Notes under the pieces: model-generated
What the model saw: the letters and a program-made list of their open reading frames with translations, nothing else
Told to the model about the DNA's origin: nothing
The model's database searches: none
Shown here: positions 54,920 through 64,000 of the stretch, one piece after another
Layout: every line of letters starts with the position of its first letter
How positions within the stretch are numbered: position 1 is the stretch's first letter
Program-made: the position numbers and the translations under genes
Origin: Iris pallida
Taxonomy: Eukaryota; Streptophyta; Magnoliopsida; Asparagales; Iridaceae
DNA length: 64,000 nucleotides
Assembly: GCA_029216955.1 (NCBI GenBank)
Contig: JANAVB010006998.1
Location: 2,585,192-2,649,191, forward strand
Reading direction: 5' to 3'

Positions 54920-56408
54920 ATGGCAAAAACTCAATACGACACTTCGTCAGTCGGCTCGACGAAGCAGGTGATATCGATCCAATTCGATCAACTCGCCTAC
55001 GAAGAAATGTAGCGGGCTAAGGGTGGCAAGCCCACTTCAGCCTCCATCACTACTGCCAAGTCGAAGGGACGATCTGTCTATGTCCCTAAGAATCAGTTGG
55101 TAACCAATGGTGACTCTTCTGCCACAGTGTCTACTCCTAACACTGGCAAGGATTCTACTGCAAACACGCATACTCTTGTGTGTTCGAAGACAACAGCAGC
55201 CAAAAGTCACGCTGGCAGCACTGGCTCCTTAGCCAAGCCTGTTCCAGTGTGCAATCTTAATTTCAAAAATCACGCTGGCAGCACTGGCTCCTTAGCCAAA
55301 TCTGTTCCAGCGTGTATTTCTAAATCCAAAAGTCATGCTGACAGCACTGGCTCCTTAGCCAAGCCTGTTCCTGCGTGTATTTCTAAATTCAAAAGTCACG
55401 CTGGCAGCACTGGCTCCTTAGCCAAATCTGTTCCAGCGTGTATTTCACCAAAATCTGGCTCTTTAGCCAAAACTTTATACACTGACAATACTGGCTCTTT
55501 AGTCAAGTTGTCACCTGCATACTCCAAGAAGAATAGCTCTTTAGCTATCTCTTCTTCTTTGCCAAGTTCTACTAGAACTGGGGGTGGTCTTGCTAAAACT
55601 CCTCCACACAAAGTCCCTTCGAAAGGAAATAACTCTTTAGTTGTTTCTTCTGCTCCTGTAGTTTTTACTTCAGGAACAACTTTGACTGACAATTTTGTTA
55701 GTCAAAGAAAGGGAGATGGTCTTTTGACTACTCTTCCTTCTGGACATTCTATGTCTCAAAACTTGAATAAGTCTAAGAAGAAACATTTCTTAATGTCTTC
55801 TTCTACGACTTCTTCGAATTGGACACAGAATTTGTCTATAAAAGAGGGTCTGTTACCAACTCCTAATCAAGGAATGGCTCAACTCTTCCTTCTCTGCAAA
55901 TATCCAGATCAATGGAAGGAAAACTCCAAGTTTCAAAAACCAATATGTTACCTCCAACTGATCTAAGAGCAAAACTTGATCAAATCCGTTTAGGAAGCAC
56001 TTTTGGTGTCAAAAAACCATACCAATCGGGAACAAAAGAAGAGATCCAGATGAAGAGTATGCTAGAAATTATGTGGCTCACATTAATCACTCTCTATATA
56101 ACCAAGAGCCATCAAGACCCAAGAACCGAAAATATATTCCTAAAAATGCACAAAGAATATTCTCTGATGTACCTCAATCTTCACAGACAGATCTACGAGA
56201 ACATCTTCAACAGAAGAGAAGGAATAATTCTGTGTCAATGGACCATGCTGAATGTGACTTCCAGCCAAGAGTCATAATTCAATACAGATGTCAATCAATG
56301 GATCAGAACTATGTTGATCATGAATGTGACTTCCAGTCGAGAGTCACAATGCAATGCAGATGTCAAATTAAATGACAATCTGTCTTCAATCGGATTCAGT
56401 GTGAACCT
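54920..56408 (+). pseudogene. F: ORF1-like region upstream of gag, with tandem repeats
   Basis: ATG 54920 (MAKTQYDTSSVGSTKQVISI). A TAG at 55010 interrupts the same frame, which continues to 55966, then a likely shift to the frame of DLRAKLDQIRLGSTFGVKKP (55912 on) and a second near 56040 to the frame of RDPDEEYARNYVAHINHSLY, the frame then used by gag. A Lys/Ser/Thr-rich N-terminal part carries four 63-bp repeats (55208-55459) encoding SHAGSTGSLAKPVPACIS-like units, followed by degenerate copies. Position and size resemble ORF1 of Ogre elements, which has no known function. It could also be an N-terminal extension of gag. Confidence 0.6.
55208..55459 (+). repeat. 63-bp in-frame tandem repeat in F ORF1
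   Basis: CAYGCTGRCAGCACTGGCTC recurs at 55208, 55271, 55334 and 55397, a period of 63 bases or 21 codons, so copy-number change would keep the frame. Degenerate half units (SGSLAKT, TGSLVKL) follow to about 55530. Confidence 0.9.
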
Positions 56409-58859
56409 ATGCCTGATGAAGATGAACCTCTGTATGCTTATGTCAATATGACCTCTCAGGATACTGGGGGTAGAAATGATAGTCCAGATGGAGTATATAG
56501 AGGCACCAGATCAAGAGTCCTGGCTTCTATTCAAAGGACTTTGATTTCTGAAGATGATTCTGAATTTCTTAGGGAATCTAACTTCCCACCTCTTCCTACT
56601 GGGGGTAGTTCTCCTATAACTGACTTTGATACACAAAGCAGTGATTCAGAACAAACAACATCCACCAGTTCATCAATAATCCCTCGTACAGTCACAACAT
56701 ATATGGTCGATGGGAATACTGATGAATCTTCTTCTTCCATGACTCCTCAAGAACAAAGAATTGCTTCTTTGGAACAGCAAATGAAGTCTATGGCTGATAA
56801 TATGAAGTCGATGTATGAACTCATGGCAGCCCAACTACAAAATCGACAGACTGTACCAGAAGCTATACCAATTGACACTGGTGTCAGTCTAGTACATGTT
56901 CCTCTAGCAGTCCAGTCCAATACTCCTGGGCAAGCTCAACCAGTTCCTAGTCACTCTGGAGCTGGGGGTAGTACTTATAATGCTGTTCCTCCTCCCAACT
57001 ATTCTCTACAAGCTACAACTCCACAATCCTCCGGAGTTGTTACTGAAGAATTAAGGAATCTCCGAACTCAATTTGAGGCATTCAAACAGAAGGATGGTTT
57101 ACAAAGGTTAGGCATTAAGCAACCTTATCCGATAGAATGGAAGCAAGTATCATACCCTCCTAAATACAAGCCTCCTACTATCTCATTCAATGATGGAACC
57201 ACTTCTCCAAGTCAATTTATTAATCACTTTGAAGTGATGACTGACCAGCTGCAACCAAGCGACGCCCTCCTTACTCGGGTGTTTGTTGGATGTCTCAAAG
57301 GAACGGCTTATGAATGGTATAGAAGTCTCCCAGATGGGTGTATTACCTCGTTTGCCGGTTTCAAACAAATGTTTCTTGAACGGTTCTATGAAGGGCTCAA
57401 TGACATGACTATGTCTGCTCTTATAAGAATCAAGCAGAAAAATAATGAAACTACAGAGGAATTCATTGAACGGTTTCGAAGAGAAGCTCTGAAGATGCCT
57501 CTTGGGACTCCTGATGCTATCACCATTGACACATGCAAATCAAATTTGTTGCCAATAATCAGCATGTGGACATGATCTACCCAATTTCAAGATTGGCCTT
57601 CTTTTATAGTCAGTGCCAAAGCTGCAGAAATCAGTGTTGAAACTTTCAAAGGTTTAGGAGTGCAGATGAATCCTAAAAAAACAGGCCAAAGCAATAATAA
57701 TAATACTAAATTCAATAAAAGCAAGGGAAAAGAAACCCTTGAAGTTAATCTTCAGAGTAAAGATGCATCGACTGTTCAAACTCCCACTGCCTCTACGACT
57801 CAACAACCAAGAGCACCTCGCCCCAAAGAAGAATATTCTTTTGATGACGATGATGTCCTTGGTATCTTTGAATGTCTGCTGAAAAGTAATAAAATACAAT
57901 TACCTGAAATCAAGAAACCTGATGAAGCTGGTAAGACAGATCATCCTAAATACTGTCCGTACCACAGAATGTTGGGTCACACAATTCGTACATGTTATGT
58001 ACTGAAAGGAAAGATCCAAGAAATGATTAAATCTGGAGCTATCTCTCTTACTCCGAATGAGAAGACCGTCACATCCAATGTCGTCTCTATGCAATTCGGA
58101 GATTTCCCCCCTCAACTCCTTGAAAGCGGGATTATTCCTATCCCCAAGGCAACTCTTGAGATAGTGAATATTCCTCCTCCACAGTCTGAAGGGTTAGTAC
58201 CAATCACTATGGAAACAGGAGAAATCATGTGGATTCATCCTGATCTAGTGGCAGACTTTGAATCTCCTCCTCTTCAAAAGACTACATCCCGAAAGTCTAA
58301 GAAGGCTGGAAAGATTAAGTCATGTCATATGACTTCTCTCGGATCTACTCCCGACATAGAATCAAAAGATAAAGAAGAAGCACTTGCTGGTGCTACTCAA
58401 ACAGGGAAATCTTATCTAAAAGATTATTCCAAAAGTCCCGAGGATACTCCTGATATCTCTTCTGTTGACAAAGATGTTCCTAATGTTCCTCTTGAAGAAG
58501 AATCATCCGCTGTACCTATTCCTTCCACCGCACCAGTTGAGCCTGCTCCTTCCAAGCCCACAACTCTTGAGAAAGGCAAACAACAGGCTCGGTTTGATAA
58601 GCCTATCAAGAAGTCCCCTCCTCTTGGGCTTCAAAAACCTTATAACTTCGACATTCTAGCTCAACTTGCTAATACTCCAGCTATAATGTCCCTATTTAAA
58701 CTTCTACGTCTTTCCAAAGAGACTCGGGAGACGTTAAGTGAAGCACTTCTTCAGGCAGACTCTTGTCTTGCACAATTAAAGAAGCCAGGTGAAGAACCTG
58801 CCACTTGCTTACATTGCAACAGTGTATTGGAGATTATCCCAAATATCACCTTTACATAA
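56409..58859 (+). pseudogene. gag: F: gag polyprotein of Tat type
   Basis: One frame with a TGA at 57573 and a TAA at 58857. A Ser/Thr/Pro-rich N-terminus and a coiled-coil-like stretch (QRIASLEQQMKSMADNMKSM, about 56755-56820) precede the retrotransposon gag domain: FINHFEVMTDQL, GTAYEWYRSLPDGCITSFAG, QMFLERFYEG, ETTEEFIERFRREAL (57200-57500). The C-terminal half has YCPYHRMLGHTIRTCYVLK (about 57950-58010), the Cys/His motif seen in Tat gag, and an acidic, Pro-rich linker. It would form the capsid. Confidence 0.85.
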
Positions 58860-58865
58860 GACGAC

Positions 58866-59420
58866 ATGCTATTGGAGGATAATCGACATGATCGGCCTCT
58901 TTACTACATCGGTTATATCGATACAATGAAGATAGATCGTATCCTTATTGATCCAGGGTCTGCTATAAGTATAATACCAAAGAGTCTGTTGGATGAATTG
59001 AAAATCCCTCTTCACAAGCTTTCCAAGACGGTTACTACTATCCTGGGATTCAATCAGAGCCGAAGCGAGCCTCTGGGAAAGATTCATCTGAAACTTCAGA
59101 TTGGAGATTTCAGATCTAAAGTCACTTTCTATGTGATAGAGATCGTGGGATCTTATAATCTTCTTCTGGGGAGTCCCTTTCTTCATGAAAATAATGTGGT
59201 GCCTTCTACTATTCATCAGTGTTTTAAATACATTGATAGCAATGGAAGAGTACAAAAAGAAGTTGCTGATATAAATCCCTTCCATGGGGTTGAAGCTTAT
59301 TTCAATGATTCCCGAATGTATAAAGAAGAGTATACAAGGATGATACAAGCTATGGAGAAAGAGGATTCACAAAGTAAGACTTTAATAATCCCTGTTAAAG
59401 GTCGAACTACTCAGCAATAA
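58866..59420 (+). pseudogene. pol: F: aspartic protease
   Basis: In frame with gag, separated from it by one TAA. ILIDPGSAISIIPKSLLDEL (58935-58995) is the active-site strand of Tat-type protease, followed by GSYNLLLGSPFLHENNVVPS and the HQCFKY region. The segment ends with a TAA at 59418, after which the same frame continues. The Asp is present; Pro follows it where Gly or Ser is usual. Confidence 0.8.
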
Positions 59421-59617
59421 TCCCCCAAACCCTCTGGAGAAGGTTCTTTCATCATTCCAGTGAGCGGACGGATCTCTCCATTACCTCAGTCGTCTACTCA
59501 AGATACACTGATCATTCCTGTTAGTGGGCGTACTACAGTTCCTGTATCTTCACATATGAAACATGATACTCTAGTAATCCCAGTTGGAGGGCGGACTACT
59601 CTTCCATCTCAGACTTC
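59379..59617 (+). repeat. Repeated IPVxGRT peptide between protease and RT in F
   Basis: Four copies in one frame: LIIPVKGRTTQQ, FIIPVSGRISPLPQ, LIIPVSGRTTVPV and LVIPVGGRTTLPS, spaced about 20-27 codons apart, with a stop between the first and second. Confidence 0.8.
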
Positions 59618-61835
59618 AAGGAAGCTCACCTCTTCTGAGCCATTTATTATCGATCTTAATCAAAACAAAACTTCTTCTCGTTCTTTTTCTCCTCCTTTAG
59701 TCATTGATTTGGCTAAGATCTCTAAGGCTCAGCCTTCTTCCAATGTAAATACTGCTACTTTTAAATTTAATGAAAAGTCTCCATCTTTGCAGTATATTGA
59801 TGTGTGTAATCATGTTCATAGTTATTTATATTTGTTAGATGACTTGAGAACAATAACTATAGGAGTTGTACAGACTTTCTATACAGATGTATCCCTAGAA
59901 TCAGCACAAACTTCACACTTTCTGGTTCCCAGCAGAAGACCAGGAGACATTCCAATAGTCTTTTACAAAGGGCCCCAAAATCCTTCTAACCCTGAAGATG
60001 ATGACAAAAACGTTGATACTGGAAGATTACAACTACGTCGTTATAGTCAGCAATCTAAAGACATCATTAAAAATATGGGTTATGACTTCAGAACTGGCCT
60101 TAGTAATGGGAGAGGAAGAAGAATGCCTGTTCGAATTCCTCCTCTGAAATATGGAAGGATGAAATGCGGATTAGGTTATATTGCTCCTACTCCCTTTATC
60201 AATACTATCCATGAAGATCCCGAATCTGACAAAGATAAGAGATCTGATTCTTCTAGTACTACCTCTTGGGATTCTGATACAAGTATCGGTGAATTCCACT
60301 ACAACATTCTGTCTTCCAACATGGTCTCCGTTGACCGTTCTGAAGAAAGTGATGAAGACGAAGATGGGTTTGAAATCTCACCTGAATCAGAACAATGGGC
60401 CCAAAGGTTAGATAATCAATGGGAGTTCCGATTCGAACAAAAAGAACCTCCGACTGAAGAGAAACTTGTTCAAATAGATGTTGGTGAAGAGGGATCCCCC
60501 AAACCAATATTCATCAGTGAAAGTCTTTCAGAAACTGATAAGCAAGACATGATCAAACTTATTCGTGAATACATCGATGTGTTCGCTTGGAGTTATGAAG
60601 ATATGCCAGGACTTGATCCACAGATAGCAACTCATAAACTCAATATCATGCCGAATGCTAAACCGGTCAAGCAACAACAGCGACGATTTCGTCCAGACAT
60701 TATGGATGCAATTGAAGCTGAAGTCAATAAACTCATGGCCTCTGGGTTTATTAGAGAGGAACAACATCCTGATTGGGTGGCTAATATAGTTCCTGTCCTT
60801 AAAAAGACTGGCAAGATCAGAGTATGCATAGACTTTCGCGATCTCAATGCGGCATGTCCTAAAGACGAATTCCCTCTACCAATTACTGATGTTATGATCG
60901 ATAATACCTGTGGGTTTTAACGGATGTCATTCATGGAGGGGTATTCTGGGTATAATCAAATCAAAATGTTTCCAGATGATGAGAAGCACACTTCTTTCAG
61001 AACGCCGATCGGTACATACTGTTATACAGTGATGCCATTCTGTCTCAAGAATACGGGAGCAACTTATCAACGAGCTATGAGCACTATATTTTGTGAACAT
61101 TTACGGAAAACAGTCGAATGCTACGTTGATGATATTGCAGTCAAAAGTCGACAAAAAGAGGATCACATCCAAGATTTGAAGACTATTTTTGATCTAATGC
61201 GTAAGCATCAATTAAAGATGAACCCTACTAAGTCCTTCTTAGGCGTCTCTAGTGGCAAATTTCTCGGCTTCGTCATTACCGCTAAAGGTATACACGTGGA
61301 TCCCGAGAAGATCAAAGCCATCCAAGAGATGCGTCCTCCACGCACCTTAAAAGAGCTACGAGGATTTCAAAGAAGGATCGCTTATATCAGGAGATTCATC
61401 TCTAATCTTTCAGGACACTACAGACCATTCAATAAACTTATGAAGAAAGGTGTCTCTTTTGTCTGGCATGATGAATGTCAGAAGGCATTCAATGATATAA
61501 AACAATATCTGATGAGCCCTCCAGTATTGGTACCTCCTGTCTCAAGAATACCGTTCATCTTATATACCCGAGCAATGAGTCATTCACTGGGTGCATTGCT
61601 CGCTCAAAAGAATAACAATGGTCATGAACTAGCCATTTACTATCTCAGTCGTACTATGACCGGAGCTGAACCTCGATATTCACCGGTCGAAAAAGAATGT
61701 CTAGCCTTGATGTTCGCTGTCCAAAAAACACGACATTATATCATTGGTCAGACTATTCATGTCATTTTCAGGATCAATCCTATACGGGTCATGATGAAGA
61801 AACCCAGTATTTTGAATTCTCGATTGGCTAACTGA
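59460..61835 (+). pseudogene. pol: F: linker, reverse transcriptase and degenerate RNase H
   Basis: In frame 59460-60920, TAA, then 60924-61835 to a TGA (at ANxGILLAQYD, where Trp is expected). A long linker precedes RT, which starts near EYIDVFAWSYEDMPGLDPQI. RT motifs are VRFRP-like RRFRPDIMDAIEAEV, GKIRVCIDFRDLNAACPKD, YSGYNQIKM, MPFCLKNTGATYQRAM (usual MPFGLKN) and CYVDDIAVKS with YVDD intact. The following gypsy RNase H has lost its first Asp (FILYTRAMSHSLGALLA) and is degenerate, as is usual in Tat elements, where the second RNase H takes over. Confidence 0.88.
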
Positions 61836-61859
61836 GGAATCTTACTTGCTCAGTATGAT

Positions 61860-63890
61860 ATGCACTACATTCCTCAGAAATCAGTCAAAGGACATGCTTT
61901 AGCTGATTTTCTGGCTGCTCATTCAATTCCAGAAAATTCAAAACTCTATGATGAAATCCCAGATGAAGTCCTAGATTCAAACCAAATTGCTGAAGAAGAT
62001 CCTACTTGGCGCCTATTCTTTGACGGAGCTTCGAGAATAGATCCTAATGGTGATATTGTCGCTGGAGTTGGAATCGTTCTTGTGTCGCCGGAAGGTCTTG
62101 CTAACCAAAGAGCTTATTCTCTCGATCAACCATGTTCAAATAACGTAGCTGAGTACAATGCACTGCTTATTGGTCTTCAACTCGCTAAACACCTGAATAT
62201 TCAACATTTGGAAGCGTATGGAGATTCTAAACTCATTGTCAATCAGATAAGGGGTACTTATGAAGTTCGCCATCAAGATCTGGTTTCTTATCATAGATCG
62301 ACTATATATATGGCTTCTTTATTTGAAAAGTTCTTCATCGAGCATGTTAGGCGAGCATGTAACACAGAAGCTGATGCTCTTGCTAATCTTACGGCGGTGT
62401 TGGCTATTCCAATTAGACGTCAACAAATGATTGTTGTTTGCAATCGAGAATTATTTCATCTCGAAAACAATCTAACTCTAGGACTTCCAGCTGATATTAA
62501 AGAATCAACATCTCATGATGTCAACACAACAAGAGGATTTGGATTTAGTCATAAATCATTATCATCTTCATCTGATTCTAGCATAGAATTCATCTTCAGT
62601 AATTCAGCTGAAACTCAGAATACGGATAAAGATTGGAGACTTTCTTTCTTAGATTTCGTATTGTATGATATTCTTTCAGATAATCCGAGTGAAGCGGCAT
62701 CTATCAGACGACGATCACTCAGATTCTATTACAATCATACCACAAGAACCTTATATCGTCGAGCTTATGATGGTTTACTTCTTCGATGTGTTGCCGGTGA
62801 TGAGGCTCAACAAATTATTCGCGAAGCACATGATGGAATTTGTGGAGCACATCAGCCTGGACCAAAACTTCAAGACCGTATTCGACGTATGGGTTATTAC
62901 TGGTCCACTATGGTATCAGATACCATTAAATATGCAAGAAAGTGTAAAGCTTGTCAAATCTATGCGGATTTTATTCATCAACCCTCAGAATTTCTGCATC
63001 CAACGACAGCATCATGGCCCTTCGAAGCTTGGGGCATGGACATTATTGGTCCGATCAATCCGCCGTCATCAAAAGGTCATCGGTTTATTCTCGCAATAAC
63101 CGATTATTTCTCCAAATGGGCTGAAGCTATTCCGTTATCTGAAGTCAAGACTTCCAATGTCATCAACTTTATCAAACATCATGTCATCTACAGATTTGGT
63201 GTTCCCCGACGCATTATTCATGATAATGGTCCACAGTTCGTCAGTCAGAAATTTACTCGATTCTGTGATGATCATCGGATCAACAATGTGGCTTCTACCG
63301 CATATAATCCGACAGCTAACGGATTAGCAGAAGCTTTCAACAAGACCATTATCAAACTCTTAAAGAAGTTTGTTTCTACTAACAAACGTAATTGGAGCGA
63401 GAAACTTGGTGAGTGTTTGTGGGCTTACCGGACTACAGTTCGTAATGCTACTAAATGTACACCTTTCTCTCTAGTGTACGGATGCGAAGCTGTTCTTCCA
63501 TTAGAGATTCAAATTCCTTCTTTAAGGATAGCAATCGCTAATGAACTTACTGCCGAGAATAATGACCGTCTTCGACTTCAGGAGTTAGAAGCTCTGGATG
63601 AAAAGCGATTGTCTGCTCAACAGAATATCGAATTCTATCAAGCTAGAATTTCAAGAGCTTTTAACAAGAAAGTCAGAGTTCGAGCATATCAAAAAGGAGA
63701 ACTTGTTCTAACAGTCAGACGTCCTATGACTATGACTCATATGAGCAAAGGCAAATTTGACGCAAAGTGGGAAGGTCCATATATTGTGAGCAAAGTTTTC
63801 TCAAATGGAGCTTATCAACTTTCAGAACTTGATGGTCGAAAAGTTATGATGCCTATCAATGGCAAATTCCTTAAAAAGTATTATATATAA
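61860..63890 (+). CDS. pol: F: archaeal-type RNase H and integrase (end of pol)
   Basis: An uninterrupted 676-codon stretch from the first Met to the stop at 63888-63890. It is the C-terminal end of pol rather than a separate gene. The RNase H has all four acidic positions: WRLFFDGASR, NNVAEYNALLIGL, EAYGDSKLIVNQI and NTEADALANL (62010-62400). The integrase zinc finger has HDGICGAH and CKACQ (62830-62960). The catalytic core has WGMDIIGPI, IIHDNGPQF and GLAEAFNKT (D, D, E; 63030-63345). The end carries GELVLTVRRP...GPYIVSKVFSNGAYQLSELDG, the GPY-type C-terminal domain, with no chromodomain. It would remove RNA from hybrids and insert the element. Confidence 0.9.
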   Translation: MHYIPQKSVKGHALADFLAAHSIPENSKLYDEIPDEVLDSNQIAEEDPTWRLFFDGASRIDPNGDIVAGVGIVLVSPEGLANQRAYSLDQPCSNNVAEYNALLIGLQLAKHLNIQHLEAYGDSKLIVNQIRGTYEVRHQDLVSYHRSTIYMASLFEKFFIEHVRRACNTEADALANLTAVLAIPIRRQQMIVVCNRELFHLENNLTLGLPADIKESTSHDVNTTRGFGFSHKSLSSSSDSSIEFIFSNSAETQNTDKDWRLSFLDFVLYDILSDNPSEAASIRRRSLRFYYNHTTRTLYRRAYDGLLLRCVAGDEAQQIIREAHDGICGAHQPGPKLQDRIRRMGYYWSTMVSDTIKYARKCKACQIYADFIHQPSEFLHPTTASWPFEAWGMDIIGPINPPSSKGHRFILAITDYFSKWAEAIPLSEVKTSNVINFIKHHVIYRFGVPRRIIHDNGPQFVSQKFTRFCDDHRINNVASTAYNPTANGLAEAFNKTIIKLLKKFVSTNKRNWSEKLGECLWAYRTTVRNATKCTPFSLVYGCEAVLPLEIQIPSLRIAIANELTAENNDRLRLQELEALDEKRLSAQQNIEFYQARISRAFNKKVRVRAYQKGELVLTVRRPMTMTHMSKGKFDAKWEGPYIVSKVFSNGAYQLSELDGRKVMMPINGKFLKKYYI

Positions 63891-64000
63891 ATATAAATAT
63901 TTGTAAATCATCAGACAAGTTCATGCATATAAATAAAATTTTATTTTATTTTAATCATGAATGATAGTACATGATATTAAGGAAGATCACTATCATCCTT
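63891..64000 (+). other. F: start of the 3' non-coding region
   Basis: AT-rich with no gene. The polypurine tract and 3' LTR are not reached. Confidence 0.7.

Larger units (their letters stand above)
53865..64000 (+). mobile_element. F: Tat/Ogre-type Ty3/gypsy retrotransposon, 3' end off window
   Basis: 5' LTR (about 53865-54878), PBS TTGGCGACTCTGTTGGGGA, an ORF1-like region, then gag, protease, RT, RNase H, archaeal-type RNase H and integrase up to 63890. The second RNase H between RT/RNase H and integrase, and the TGGCGACTC primer site, place it in the Tat lineage. From about 56040 to 63890 a single frame is used, broken by a handful of stops, so it is the best-preserved element after B and G. 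The left boundary is set by loss of D similarity and a TG, and the target duplication cannot be tested. Confidence 0.88.

Noticed and set aside
1..64000. tRNA, rRNA or other structured RNA genes
   Set aside because: Apart from primer sites complementary to tRNA, no tRNA-like box A/B arrangement or rRNA sequence was recognised by eye.

Overview
The window is plant nuclear DNA made almost entirely of nested LTR retrotransposons. No intact cellular gene is visible. The evidence for a plant is copia elements with initiator-Met-tRNA binding sites (TGGTATCAGAGC), a SIRE-type extra ORF, Tekay/Del-type gypsy elements with LTRs of 3-5 kb, a Tat/Ogre-type gypsy element with a second (archaeal-type) RNase H, a hAT transposase remnant and a foldback MITE. 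This looks like heterochromatic intergenic DNA of a flowering plant. I cannot name the species. Element letters below are mine.

Left nest (1-36541). The oldest layer is I, a minus-strand Tork/Tnt1-like copia element, with pieces at 35136-36541 and 27598-27889 and the rest off the left edge. A (minus-strand SIRE-type copia) lies in I and ends at 27597. C (minus-strand, deleted Tekay-type gypsy) also lies in I at 27890-35130. A is itself split by two insertions. H is a gypsy LTR whose right end is at 1375. B is a second SIRE-type copia at 4157-26528 flanked by the target duplication ACCTT. B is split in its protease by G, a full-length plus-strand Tekay-type gypsy at 10435-23397 flanked by AAAAG. 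With G removed, B is about 9.4 kb: LTR, gag, pol, an extra 3' ORF (putative plant transposon protein type), LTR.

Middle (36542-42703). This part is non-coding. It holds the end of a forward-facing copia LTR with its primer site (J), a 110-bp foldback MITE, the C-terminal end of a hAT transposase, a SIRE-like LTR remnant and about 1.5 kb I cannot assign.

Right nest (42704-64000). D is a minus-strand Tekay-type gypsy: LTR 42704-45821 plus the C-terminal end of integrase. E, a deleted gypsy at 46397-53791 flanked by GGAAT, splits the D integrase. From about 53865 to the right edge lies F, a Tat/Ogre-type gypsy on the plus strand. It shows one LTR, a primer site, an ORF1-like region with 63-bp tandem repeats, gag, protease, RT, degenerate RNase H, archaeal-type RNase H and integrase. 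Its 3' LTR is beyond the window.

All coding regions carry stops or frameshifts, so none is likely to make a full protein now. The points most worth a second look are a 98-nt GT-AG intron-like insertion that exactly splits and restores the G integrase frame, a perfect hairpin that includes the copia primer binding site in two divergent copies, two gypsy derivatives (C and E) that kept the same small internal segment, and lineage-specific short-motif arrays inside the long gypsy LTRs. Boundaries were read by eye. Those with a TSD are good to the base, and the others are approximate.
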